64,000 bases of DNA from Zoogloea sp016790385 (GTDB lineage Bacteria; Pseudomonadota; Gammaproteobacteria; Burkholderiales; Rhodocyclaceae), in NCBI RefSeq assembly GCF_041916735.1, contig NZ_JAYRYY010000016.1. One strand, given 5' to 3'. Under the pieces are notes generated by a model. It was not told where the DNA came from, ran no database searches, and was given only the letters and a program-made list of their open reading frames with translations. Made by a program: the position numbers and the translations under genes. Shown here piece by piece: positions 49,690 through 58,682 of the stretch. How positions within the stretch are numbered: position 1 is the stretch's first letter; each line of letters begins with the position of its first letter.

Positions 49690-51876
49690 CTAGGCCTTGG
49701 GTTCGGTGAAGCCGCGCGACTCCATGAATTCGCCGAGTGCGACGGGAAAGGGCACTTGTCCCGAAGGACCCGAACAGCTCCAGGACCCGGAACCGTAGGC
49801 GATGCGCAGGTCCTGTGCATCGATTTGGACGATCAGTCCCGGCTGGGTATCGTCGTACGTCTCCTCATAGCGATAGCTAAGTCCTGGCAAGATTTCCATC
49901 GGGCGTGCTTGCAGTGCCCAGTACAGCGCGTAGCTTCGCAACTCGACGTGATACCCGGACAGCCGCTTGCGCGACACCAGGTAGATGTCGTCCAACACAC
50001 CTCGGTGTATGAGACGCTCCTTGCAGTAGTCGATGAGGCGAGGCTCGGCGATCACGTACCGGCGCCAATCCGTGCAAGTCGCCGCGCCGATCAGTGCGCG
50101 GAGCGAACTGCACGCGTCGGCATTCACGCCATCCAGCAGCACTTTGAAGGCGGGCCGACCGATAACCCTGAACCAGTTCTCGGATCTCTCGCGGTACGTG
50201 CCGCCGTCTGCGTTGCAGAAGGAGAATTTCAACGCTCCGCGTTCGATGAGGTAGTCCTCAATGGACAGCATCGCACGTTCGAGCAAGTGCTCGGCCGATG
50301 CGCGGAGGCCTTCATCAAGCACGGCTCGAGCGCGTTGCGAGTAGCGGACGAATGCATCGCGGTCGAAGGGTTCTTCGGGCGCGCCGCTGAAGTTAAGCAG
50401 GAATCCGATTCTGCCTTGCAGATACGGGTGCGACTCGGCTTCGGTGAAGAGCGACTCTCGCGTCGGGTCCTCGACGATCAGGCAGGCCTTTCGGATCTCC
50501 TCCTTCGCCTGTTCCATGCCGAATCCAGGGATTGCGTCAGCCTTCGACAGCGCGTCGTAGAGATCGCCCGCATGCGAGGCCAGTGCTTGCACGCCCCTGA
50601 TGGTGGTGCTCGCCGTGTACACCTCGTCGATGCGATGGTTGGTAAGCAGGTTCGACATCACGCGATCCCACCTGGACCTCTCAGCCTCTAGGTCGGGCCT
50701 ATTGGACTTCACCGCGCCACTGTTTACCCAGGCAACGACGCTGAATAGGCGAACCAGGTCGGCGTAGTCGCTCGTAGGGGCCAGGGCTCGCTCAAGGGTC
50801 TTAATGTCCGCTTGGGAGGCGGGCCCCGAGAGGTGATCCAGGACGACCGACGCGATCTGGATCGCTGATGCGGCGAATGCCTCCTGCGCCTCCAGTTCGC
50901 GAAGTGGGATGTATCCGCGTGCCTGGCGCAGCTTCTGAAGCCAATCAACTGCGGCCCTTGGGGCCGAGTAGCCTCGTTCAAGCCGGATGCAGGCATCGAA
51001 GAACGCCATCACGTACATGAATCGCAGGTATAGGTCATCGACGGCCGACGCCACGGCCGCGCTGTTCTGCTTCGGGGCAAGCCGCCAGAAGAGGTCCATC
51101 CACTTCTGGTCCAGCGCCAAGTCAAAACCCTTGGCCCACGGCTCATTTGTCACGCGCCCAACGAGCCACGCCTTGAAGTTCTCAAACGGCGTCAGCGGCT
51201 TGCCGCGGGCGTTCATCTTGATGTACAGGTCGTCTGTCAGGCCAAAGCGTTCCAGGTCGAGGAAGTGAAACGTGACCGGTGGCCGCTCTTCGTCGATAAG
51301 GCGCGGGTAAAGGCCCTTGGTGATACCGAACCCTCTGGCAATTGCGTCGAGCGTGGTCATACACGCCTTGACCGTGGGGTCGCTACGCCAGGACAGGAAG
51401 AACCAGTTGCAGTCGATTAAGACGGCAGACAGCTTGCCGCTCCACCCGCTGTCCCCGGCCGGCGGGTCGACCACGGCATTCGCCAATACGTCGAAAAACT
51501 CAAGGGAACTTGGTCGCGTTGCATAGGTGAACCTCGAGCGCCCGCGCCTGGTCCACCGCGCCCTGAAGTCCTCCAGCTGCCCTTCGCACATCGCGACGTA
51601 CCAGTGCAGCAAGAAAAGGGTAGTGAGCCGCTGCTGGCCGTCGAGTAGGGAGAGCACCTTGCTGCAATCGTCCTCGAAGGTCCCATAGATGAAGTCAAGG
51701 TCCAACGCTTGCCCGGGCTCGCCCTGCAACGCACCTCGCAGCGAAGCCAGGAATGCATCGAGGACATCGGCGGACTGTTTTCGCCCCTGGGCGTAGTCGC
51801 GCTGGATGATCGGAATCTCGACCGCATCGACGGCTGAAAAGAGCGTCGCGAACGAGTGTTGGCGGGCCTGACTCAT
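49690..51876 (-). CDS. DUF262 domain protein (GmrSD-like defence family), partner 2
   Basis: A 728-residue soluble protein. The N-terminal DUF262 nucleotide-handling domain shows IPIIQRDYAQGR and SLLDGQQRLTTLFLLHW, the conserved DGQQR motif. A further recognisable stretch is YIKMNARGKPLTPFENFK. No HNH (DUF1524) motif is visible in the C-terminal half, unlike its upstream partner. Its start overlaps the stop of the preceding DUF262 gene by ATGA. DUF262 proteins such as GmrSD, BrxU and SspE cleave modified phage DNA. This one probably forms a two-protein version with its partner. The exact type is unassigned. Confidence 0.75.
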   Translation of the reverse strand: MSQARQHSFATLFSAVDAVEIPIIQRDYAQGRKQSADVLDAFLASLRGALQGEPGQALDLDFIYGTFEDDCSKVLSLLDGQQRLTTLFLLHWYVAMCEGQLEDFRARWTRRGRSRFTYATRPSSLEFFDVLANAVVDPPAGDSGWSGKLSAVLIDCNWFFLSWRSDPTVKACMTTLDAIARGFGITKGLYPRLIDEERPPVTFHFLDLERFGLTDDLYIKMNARGKPLTPFENFKAWLVGRVTNEPWAKGFDLALDQKWMDLFWRLAPKQNSAAVASAVDDLYLRFMYVMAFFDACIRLERGYSAPRAAVDWLQKLRQARGYIPLRELEAQEAFAASAIQIASVVLDHLSGPASQADIKTLERALAPTSDYADLVRLFSVVAWVNSGAVKSNRPDLEAERSRWDRVMSNLLTNHRIDEVYTASTTIRGVQALASHAGDLYDALSKADAIPGFGMEQAKEEIRKACLIVEDPTRESLFTEAESHPYLQGRIGFLLNFSGAPEEPFDRDAFVRYSQRARAVLDEGLRASAEHLLERAMLSIEDYLIERGALKFSFCNADGGTYRERSENWFRVIGRPAFKVLLDGVNADACSSLRALIGAATCTDWRRYVIAEPRLIDYCKERLIHRGVLDDIYLVSRKRLSGYHVELRSYALYWALQARPMEILPGLSYRYEETYDDTQPGLIVQIDAQDLRIAYGSGSWSCSGPSGQVPFPVALGEFMESRGFTEPKA

Positions 51877-53648
51877 GCCGCTGCTCCGTGCTTCTCGAAG
51901 AAGTTGACCAGGGTAGTGACGAGTGCGTCTTGATGCTCCTTGGCATCAGCGCGTGTCCACACGAGCATTTCATCAACGTTGCTGCTGTAATACTTCAGGA
52001 AGGCATTCTTCGTGCACGGGGGAACGAAGCGTCCCGCCTTGTCCAGCGCGATGATACGGCGTCTCTTTATCGGGAAGATGGCATTCCCGTAGCTTCGGTT
52101 GGTGCCAGCATCCAGCAACGTCAGGTTGCCCACGCTGTTGTCGGCCTCGACATCTGATCCCGGGTCGTATCGATCAATTAGGTCATTAAAAGCAGCCTCA
52201 AACGCCACGGAGTCGAAAGGCTCGTGCTCGCGCAATGCACGCAGGCGCTCGGGCAGCGCTTGGTCCGATGAGCCGGCCACGCCGCCCGCCGCCGCCACCT
52301 CTGGCTCAGAGAAGTACTCGATGGCTTGTCCGAGCCATGCCTTTTGCGCGTCGATGCGCTGTGGCATGTCCGACTTGACCGATCGAATGTGCTCGAGATC
52401 CCACTGCTCCCTCTTGAAGTGATCGAAAGGGAACCACGGTCCGCTGTCCCCCAGTTCCAGAAGCGCAGCGATGTTGAACAGGAGAAGCAGGCGACGAATG
52501 GACGTCCCATGCGACTCGTAGTCAAACCCGGCGACCCGGTCCTTGACAAAGCTGGCCAGTCCCGTTTCAACGGTGCCCGCGCCCAGGGCGATCCTGAACA
52601 CCTCCCCGATGAGCGCCGCCCTGAATGCAGTCTTGGAGCCCGACTCTCGGGCGAGGTCGCGGATCTGCGCGACCTTCACGTCCTGGCTCAGAAGGAAGCC
52701 GACAACGTGATACAGGAACCGATCCCTGTACCACTCGTCGAGTTGTAGAAACACTCGCTTCACCGCATCCCACTCGTTGGGAATGTCGTCGTGCTTCCCG
52801 GCCAGGTGCGCGTTGAATGCGAGGAACATGCTGTTAATGTCCCAGGGGGTTGCCGCGCGGCCAAGTTCCTCGGCCCGGAGCTGCAGGACGAGCTCAATGC
52901 GGTTCGCCTCCTGCTGGCGATTCGTCACGAAGTACCAGAACCCTGGCTCCTGCAGGCGTCGCTCGATCTCGTCCCAGTCCTGTGCGATCCTGAGCTGCTG
53001 CAACTGCCTGGCCCGCGAGCCATCGCCGTCGAAGTTGCTGCCCTTGAGAAACAGCGCCTTGACGAGCTCCGAATTTGTCAGCGCGATCTTGCCCACGTTG
53101 AGGCGCGTAAAGACGTCGATAGGTCCGACCGAGTGGTCGACCTCGTACCAGATGACCTTGACTTCGTTCAGGAAGGCGCCCTGGATGTAGTTGAGGCGGT
53201 TGATCCGGGTCTTGAACCACTCGCGGATGGTCTGGTACGTCTGCCAGATGTGGAAGAAGTCGATGTTGTCGTCGCGCGCCTTCTCGTCCAGGGACTTTAG
53301 GTAGGTCGCACTGTTCGCCCGGGTCTCGTAGCTGAGCGAAAAGAGTTCGGAACGCTCATCCTCGACGAGGCGGTTGTTGAAGAAGGAGAGGACCAGGAAG
53401 ATCGTTGTCAGTCGCTGCTGCCCGTCGATAAGCTCCCAGTGGTCGCCACGCTGTGTCACGACGATCGGCTGAAGGCAGTAGAAGTCCCCCTGGACGAGTC
53501 TTGGCCGCTGTGTGAAGGCGGCGACATCGTCGAGCAACTCCGTTACCTGTCTGGAGGACCAGCGGTACCCGCGTTGGTAAGCGGGGATGAAGAACGACTC
53601 CGTCATCAGCTCGCTGACCGAGCGCAATTGAAGATCACCTGTGCTCAT
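51873..53648 (-). CDS. DUF262 and DUF1524 (HNH) domain protein, partner 1
   Basis: A 591-residue protein. DUF262 motifs at the N-terminus are IPAYQRGYRWSSRQV and WELIDGQQRLTTIFLVLSF, with NVGKIALTNSELVKALFL following. The C-terminal DUF1524/HNH-like nuclease part shows WDLEHIRSV and NSVGNLTLLDAGTNRSYGNA followed by FPIKRRRI, with the expected His and Asn. The chosen start is ATG 53648; the frame is open 37 codons further up, but those are not protein-like. It is transcribed with the next DUF262 gene. The layout is that of a modification-dependent restriction nuclease. Confidence 0.82.
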   Translation of the reverse strand: MSTGDLQLRSVSELMTESFFIPAYQRGYRWSSRQVTELLDDVAAFTQRPRLVQGDFYCLQPIVVTQRGDHWELIDGQQRLTTIFLVLSFFNNRLVEDERSELFSLSYETRANSATYLKSLDEKARDDNIDFFHIWQTYQTIREWFKTRINRLNYIQGAFLNEVKVIWYEVDHSVGPIDVFTRLNVGKIALTNSELVKALFLKGSNFDGDGSRARQLQQLRIAQDWDEIERRLQEPGFWYFVTNRQQEANRIELVLQLRAEELGRAATPWDINSMFLAFNAHLAGKHDDIPNEWDAVKRVFLQLDEWYRDRFLYHVVGFLLSQDVKVAQIRDLARESGSKTAFRAALIGEVFRIALGAGTVETGLASFVKDRVAGFDYESHGTSIRRLLLLFNIAALLELGDSGPWFPFDHFKREQWDLEHIRSVKSDMPQRIDAQKAWLGQAIEYFSEPEVAAAGGVAGSSDQALPERLRALREHEPFDSVAFEAAFNDLIDRYDPGSDVEADNSVGNLTLLDAGTNRSYGNAIFPIKRRRIIALDKAGRFVPPCTKNAFLKYYSSNVDEMLVWTRADAKEHQDALVTTLVNFFEKHGAAA

Positions 53649-53949
53649 GCATTCCCCAAGTAGTGCGCGGCGCAGGCTCGAGCCGCGAGGTGCGCTGCCG
53701 ATCGGCCGGCGCTCCTTCCCGGGGGAATTATGCCACTTGTCGCGCGGCCGACATCGCACTCGGGTGTCATCCTCGTCGGTGGAAGCTCTGGATGCATCGG
53801 TCGACTAGAACGGTCAACGAAATCTGGAACGGCGGAAACACGACTGAGTGCACGGTTGTAGGCAGCACAAGCATAACCTGCGTGACTCACCGTTCCGCGG
53901 TCGAGGGCGTTGCCGCCGATACGTGTGAGGTTCTGGGCCACGCGCGGCG
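53649..53949. other. Intergenic region upstream of DUF262 operon
   Basis: About 300 bp with the likely promoter for the minus-strand DUF262 genes and then unassigned sequence up to the IS21 fragment. A possible plus-strand reading (about residues VNEIWNGGNTTECTVVGS) does not resemble any family, so I do not call it a gene. Confidence 0.4.
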
Positions 53950-54146
53950 CGGCGCCGCAAGCCATTTCTTGATGGTGTTGCGCGACAACCCCGTCCGCCG
54001 CGCTATCTCCGACCGGGACAACCCGTCCCGGTAAAACATCCTTCTGATCCTGCCCAACATCTCCATGGTGATCAACCCGTTTCCTCTGCCTAAAAATTAG
54101 GCAGGATAGGTCAAACACCCTGGTCAGTTTTCGGCCGGCGTCAACA
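53950..54146 (-). mobile_element. Left-end remnant of an IS21-family element with truncated istA
   Basis: On the minus strand, a frame starting at 54075 reads MEMLGRIRRMFYRDGLSRSE and then IARRTGLSRNTIKKWLAAP, the N-terminal helix-turn-helix of IS21-type IstA transposases. Family likeness stops about 42 residues in, near 53950, so the rest of istA and istB are missing. Upstream, TGTTGACGCCGGCCGAAAAC (54127-54146 on the minus strand) has the look of an IS21 terminal sequence. The end abuts the truncated methyltransferase gene. Confidence 0.7.
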
Positions 54147-54147
54147 C

Positions 54148-55860
54148 CCTGCCATCAATACGCACACCAGCGCACAGAGTTATGACCTCGTGGTTGGCAA
54201 TGCACCATGGGGCGAGAATCTCGTGACTGCAAAGGCGAAGGACTGGGCCCATGCCGACGGGCGGAACTGGACGGTCGCGAACAAGGACATCGGGGGACTC
54301 TTCCTGGCCAAGGCAGCGCAGCTGTTGAAACCGATGGGGCGCGTGGCGATGATTCAGTCGGCAAGCGCCTTCTTGTTCAACACGAGTGTCAAGTCCTGCG
54401 AGTTCCGCCAGCAGTTGTTCCAGACGCACCGCATCGAGGAGGTGGTGAATCTGGCAGCCCTTCGATTCGACGTATTAAAGCGCAAGTCACACACGACCAA
54501 GACGTCCGTTTCGCCCTCGTGCATCGTTGTCCTGTCCCCCGGCAGACCGGCCTGGAGTGACCGAATCTCGTACGTCAGTCCGAAGCGGCTCAAGCCGCTC
54601 ACCGACGAGTTCACGATCGTGATTGAACCCGAGGATGGTCGTGCCTTGTATGTCCATGAAGCCCTGAACGATCCGACCATCTGGACGGTACTCATGTGGG
54701 GCTCGCCTCGCGACCGCGCCCTGCTCAAGCGGTTGCTGGGATACCCCACCATTTCCAATCCTGGCGAGTCGATCGAGGTGCTGACGCGGCAAGGCTTCAT
54801 CTATGGTGACCGAACCCGGCCGCAGCCTGACTTGGACGGCCGGCCCCTGTTTGACCAAACCACGTTTCCCGACGGGTCGCTGATGCACCTAGACACCGAC
54901 CGGTTGGCTCCGGCGCGTGATCTTCGCCTGCATTCCACGGACTCTACCAACTTTGCAGCCTTCGAATGGCCCCAACTCATTCTTAAAGAAGGTCTGCAGA
55001 AGGGGCGTGCCAGATTTCAGGCCCGCTTGGCCCAATCGACCAGCAGCACGGCGGCCGTTTTCAATGACAATTACGTGTCGGTCCATGGCCCCCAAGCGTT
55101 CCTTGACGCCGCCTGTCTCGCCGTGAACAGCCTGCTGGCCGTTTATTTCCTCAAACTCACCAGCGGACGGATTGCCGCCTACTGTCCCGCGGCACTGACC
55201 AACGAACTGCTGGACATCCCGATCCCTTACCCGCTGCCACCTCGGACCGAGAAGGCAAGAAGCAATGAGGACATTGATAAGATCGTGTACCGCGCGTTCG
55301 CACTGAAGGATGCGGAGCAGGTGTTGGTCGAGGATCTTTGCGAGTTGGTGCTCATCGATTTTCAAGAAAAGAAGGGACGCACAAAGTTCACGGACCAGCG
55401 TACGGAAGAGCGAGCCCCGTCAGATGCCAACCTCCAGGACTACTGCACCTATTTCATGCGTGTGCTCAAGGCGGGTTTTGGTACCGACAAGGCCGTGAGT
55501 GCGACCATTTTCTGCACCCCGAACGATAGGACGCTGCCGTATCAGATGGTGTCCATTCAACTGGGCCGTTCATCTGTCCCTCCCGTCGAGTGGCGGAAGA
55601 TGACGACCCTGGCGCTTCTGGACGAACTGGAACGACTGGATCTGCAGGACGGAAACGGCACTGGGGGTCGACTGGGGATCTATACCAAGCGCGTGGTGCG
55701 CCTATATGACGCGAGCCATGGCGTCCCGATGATCATCATCGTCAAACCCAACGTGCATCGCTATTGGACAAGGTCCACGGCCCTGAACGACGCGGACGAA
55801 GCCTCGCTGGATCTGTTTCGAATGCAGCAGCAAGACGGTACGATGCGATCCATCCAATGA
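54148..55860 (+). pseudogene. 5'-truncated N6-adenine DNA methyltransferase of a restriction-modification locus
   Basis: The open frame begins at the IS21 end and reads in frame through SYDLVVGNAPWGEN, the motif IV (N-x-P-W) catalytic site of adenine methyltransferases. KPMGRVAMIQSASAFLF and FRQQLFQTHRIEEVVNLAALRFDV follow as later methylase motifs. The SAM-binding motif I (FxGxG) and the rest of the N-terminus are absent, so the gene is broken at its 5' side. From GTG 54190 about 556 residues could still be made, with a substrate-recognition-like C-terminal half. It overlaps the next gene by ATGA. It is probably inactive alone, but the catalytic motif is preserved. Confidence 0.72.
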
Positions 55861-56492
55861 CGATCCCCACAGACCAGGCTTTTGTCGCGTTGGCACGGGC
55901 GTGGATGCAGGCACCTGCAGACACGCTTCTGGCCCTCGTCTGGACGGCTTACGACGACATGCGGGCGTCGCCGCCAAGCATTGACACGCGCGATCTGGAA
56001 CGCAGCATCACCCAGCGAATGGCAGCCCGCATCAACGATGCGATGTCGGGGGATGAACCCTTTCGAGTTCAGCATGGCGCCTATGAACACGAGACCATGG
56101 CGGCGCCGCCGCCCCAATACGACATCGCGTTTGTGCTGCGGTCGGACGAGCGGTTGATGTGGCCCCTGGAGGCGAAGGTGTTGGAGACCGCCGGAAGGAT
56201 CTCGGAGTACCTGGAAGACGTCAGGCGGCAGTTCCTTACCTGCCGGTACGCGCCTTTCTCAGGCTCGGCAGCCATGCTGGGCTACTTGCTAAGCGGGGAC
56301 ACGTCGGAAGCACTGGACGGCATCGGCAAGAAGTTGGGCTGCACGCTGCACCCGGTGGGTGGCCCTTCATCGACGCGGGCACACCGGATGTCCTATCACG
56401 TTCGGACGCCTCCCCCAGGAAAGCCATATCCCCAAGACTTCACCTGCCACCATTTGATGCTGGAGTTTGTGGGGCTCAAGCGCCACAGCTAA
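55857..56492 (+). CDS. Putative PD-(D/E)XK-type restriction nuclease
   Basis: A 211-residue soluble protein of no named family that I recognise. Residues QYDIAFVLRSDERLMWPLEAKVL give an Asp followed 14 residues later by E-A-K, the layout of a PD-(D/E)XK nuclease active site. Another stretch, LEDVRRQFLTCRYAPFSGSAAMLGYLLSG, would form the rest of the fold. The ATGA overlap with the methyltransferase indicates a single restriction-modification transcript. The nuclease assignment is inferred from motif and context. The ATG at 55857 is preferred over an upstream start at 55764. Confidence 0.6.
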   Translation: MTIPTDQAFVALARAWMQAPADTLLALVWTAYDDMRASPPSIDTRDLERSITQRMAARINDAMSGDEPFRVQHGAYEHETMAAPPPQYDIAFVLRSDERLMWPLEAKVLETAGRISEYLEDVRRQFLTCRYAPFSGSAAMLGYLLSGDTSEALDGIGKKLGCTLHPVGGPSSTRAHRMSYHVRTPPPGKPYPQDFTCHHLMLEFVGLKRHS

Positions 56493-56724
56493 GCACGTAC
56501 CCTTGCTCGTTCAGCCTTCGAGACCGCTCCTCAAGCATGCGCTGCTGCAATAGTGTGTCGTATTGTGCCAGCCAGCCCTTCAAGATCGTGGCATGGGCCT
56601 CCATCAACTCTGAAGATACCGACGCATCCGCGTGTTCCTGCGCCGACGGGGCTTCTAGCTGAGTTGGTCGCGCACGCATCGGCTGTGACGCCAGGCGAGC
56701 CCGCTGGTGCGCCACGCCTCTCAC
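56476..56724 (-). CDS. Doubtful small helical protein or fragment
   Basis: An 82-residue frame with a plausible helical second half (MEAHATILKGWLAQYDTLLQ). It overlaps the putative nuclease by 17 bp at one end and the integrase remnant at the other. No family recognised. It may be a fragment of a lost gene. Apart from it, 56493-56713 holds nothing that I can assign. Confidence 0.25.
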   Translation of the reverse strand: MRGVAHQRARLASQPMRARPTQLEAPSAQEHADASVSSELMEAHATILKGWLAQYDTLLQQRMLEERSRRLNEQGYVLSCGA

Positions 56725-56878
56725 GCTGCGCCATTGCTTCGCGATGCATCTACTTCAGTCCGGCAACGACATCCGCAGAGTACAGGAACAGCTCGGGCAC
56801 GCCGATGTGGCCACCACCGTGATCTACACGCACCTCATCAAGGTCAGTGGCATGGGGGCTCGCAGCCCGCTCGAAGCG
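56714..56878 (+). pseudogene. C-terminal remnant of a tyrosine recombinase (integrase)
   Basis: In one frame the bases encode TLRHCFAMHLLQSGNDIRRV, then QEQLGHADVATTVIYTHLIK and VSGMGARSPLEA. This is the terminal part of a tyrosine recombinase with the Arg (LRH), the LGH box and the catalytic Tyr (IYTH), and an end like integron-type or XerC-like integrases. The N-terminal two thirds are absent, and after 56878 the reading becomes unrelated. The remnant marks the old boundary of an inserted element next to hipA. The stretch 56879-57036 shows no gene. Confidence 0.7.
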
Positions 56879-57036
56879 GACCTGCATGATCGTCTGCTTC
56901 GAGCCGATAGCAGACAATCCGCCTCGTCAGCCTTAGCGACCGCTTCGGCCGACAACCCGACACCATCCCGGGCTTACCTTCCAGTCCCTCAACCGCGCCA
57001 ACGAGCTCTGGCAGATTCTCCGCTCTGCCGTTGGTC

Positions 57037-58386
57037 CTATCCCCGCAGCCCATCAGCAGCGCCCTGCAAACCCTCCAAAACACTGTCGGCCACCGGCATG
57101 GGGAATTCCGGCGGGAGCTGGGCGCGCACGGTGGTGACGACTTGGGGGGTTTGCGCGATCAATTCATCGATCAGCGCATCGGCCGGGCGCCCATCCTCGG
57201 TCGACACCCCATGGCGCTGCCCCACGGCGATCCAGTGCCGGCGGAGGATGTCGCGCATTTTCCAGTGGGCGTTTTGTGATCGCACCGCCATGGCCATTCT
57301 GGCTTTGAAGGGGGAGAGCTTTCCGACGCCTTCGCCTATCACCGGGTAAGCCGAGAGCACGTCGTACAGGGGCGTCAGTTGGTAGCGTCCGCCGGGGTGC
57401 AGGAAGAGGCTGAAGTTCTTGGCATGGCCGTCGGTGGCGTAGAGCATCCAGAACACCAGCTGCGCCCGGAAGAAGCTGCGACGGTCGTGGTCGCGTGTGG
57501 TCGAGCCATCCAGCACGTCCATGATGCGATCCATGCCGGGCCCGCCGTCGGCTTCGTACTTGAGGCTAGGTGGTGTGCCGGTGGCTTGGCACATGTCTTC
57601 CTGGGGCAGGCGGATCAGCCGCATGTCGCCAGCCGGGCTGGTCCACCATGCCCGGTCAAAGCGTTCGACCACCAGCGCTTTCACGTCTTCAAACTGCCGG
57701 GGCTGGCAGGCTGCAACGGGCAGGCCGAAGGCCCGGAGGATCAGCGCGCACAGCCACTCGTTTTCGATCGAGTCACGCAGGTCCAGCTTCATGCCGCCAA
57801 TCAGGCCCAGGGGCAGCTTGAAGATATGGGTCGTTGGCGTGCTGCCGCGCGGCAGGTACCACTCGCCGTTCTGGTGAAGCAACGCGGTCTTCTCCTGGGC
57901 GCCGGCGATGGAGATACGCAAGTCCGTAGCGTCGTCCAGCAGCCCCAGCATGCGGGTGCTTGTCGTTTCTCGCAGTGCCCGCGCCACCTGGGCTTCATTG
58001 AGCGGCTCTGCCTGTAGCGGACCTGGCCCGGCGCAGGTCTCCCCGGGGGGCAGGATTTCCAGCGCGCCCACGCAGTCCCGGCCGATCTGCTCCAGCAATG
58101 CAAACGCGTCGGTGCTGCCGGTCTTGTAACGACGGGCGAGGCGTTCGCGGATGTCCTGGCTGTCGGGCAGCAGATTCTCGAAGTAGGCGCGCACCGTGTT
58201 GCCCCGGTGGGCCTCGTTGCCCGGCATGAAGGGCAAGGACAGGGAGAGAGGGCGCCCTTGCTCCGATCGGGTCCAGGCGATGTCGTACTGCAATATGTCC
58301 GGGCCGTGTGCACCCAGGCTCCAGGTGCCCACGAAGGCGCCATTCATCCAGAGCCCGAGGGAGCGGGTGTGCGAGCGGCGCCCCAT
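57037..58386 (-). CDS. hipA: HipA toxin, serine/threonine kinase
   Basis: A 449-residue toxin kinase closely resembling E. coli HipA. The autophosphorylation loop with the regulatory Ser is ISIAGAQEKTALL; the catalytic loop is ATDGHAKNFSLFL; the metal motif is PLYDVLSAYP. RLPQEDMCQATG and YEADGGPGMDRIM are further HipA landmarks. HipA phosphorylates glutamyl-tRNA synthetase and induces persistence; here this is inferred from family likeness. It lies six bases downstream of hipB. No damage is visible. Confidence 0.93.
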   Translation of the reverse strand: MGRRSHTRSLGLWMNGAFVGTWSLGAHGPDILQYDIAWTRSEQGRPLSLSLPFMPGNEAHRGNTVRAYFENLLPDSQDIRERLARRYKTGSTDAFALLEQIGRDCVGALEILPPGETCAGPGPLQAEPLNEAQVARALRETTSTRMLGLLDDATDLRISIAGAQEKTALLHQNGEWYLPRGSTPTTHIFKLPLGLIGGMKLDLRDSIENEWLCALILRAFGLPVAACQPRQFEDVKALVVERFDRAWWTSPAGDMRLIRLPQEDMCQATGTPPSLKYEADGGPGMDRIMDVLDGSTTRDHDRRSFFRAQLVFWMLYATDGHAKNFSLFLHPGGRYQLTPLYDVLSAYPVIGEGVGKLSPFKARMAMAVRSQNAHWKMRDILRRHWIAVGQRHGVSTEDGRPADALIDELIAQTPQVVTTVRAQLPPEFPMPVADSVLEGLQGAADGLRG

Positions 58387-58392
58387 GTGCGC

Positions 58393-58665
58393 TTACCAGA
58401 CGGGGCCGTCGGGAGAGCCTGGCGCCAATGCGCGTTGCGGGTCGGCGCCGGGTTTGCTCAGGACGAGCTCCACGCCCAGGATCCTGAGCAATTTCAGGAG
58501 CCGCCCGGCGCTGACCTTTTCGGCATTGCGCTCCAGCGCCGAGAAGGTCTGTTGCGTAACCCCCAGGCGCAGTGCCACTTCGCTTTGGGTCAGGCCGGCA
58601 TTCTTGCGGAAGGCCTGCAGGAGCATGGGCAGTTGCGCCGCGGTGCGTACCGTAAAGTGTTCCAT
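58393..58665 (-). CDS. hipB: HipB antitoxin, Xre-family repressor
   Basis: A 90-residue helix-turn-helix protein (LTQSEVALRLGVTQQTFSALE) located directly upstream of hipA. It is the antitoxin and operon repressor. The last residue is Trp, as in E. coli HipB, whose C-terminal tail is a degradation signal. The ATG at 58665 is set by the start of the hipB-type N-terminus and lies within the inverted-repeat operator. Upstream sequence contains three or more CTGTA/TACAG half-sites. Confidence 0.9.
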   Translation of the reverse strand: MEHFTVRTAAQLPMLLQAFRKNAGLTQSEVALRLGVTQQTFSALERNAEKVSAGRLLKLLRILGVELVLSKPGADPQRALAPGSPDGPVW

Positions 58666-58682
58666 ACAGGCCCTAAACTGTA
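58665..58682. promoter_or_regulatory. Candidate HipB operator
   Basis: TACAG (58665-58669), eight bases, CTGTA (58678-58682) is an inverted repeat with the same N8 spacing as the E. coli HipB operator TATCC-N8-GGATA. Further half-sites are CTGTA at 58704-58708 and TACAG at 58726-58730 (with CTGTA again at 58732-58736), giving a set of repeated sites between hipB and ilvA. Confidence 0.6.

Noticed and set aside
53663..54034. 123-residue plus-strand frame across the IS21 remnant
   Set aside because: It reads through the antisense strand of istA and has no family likeness.
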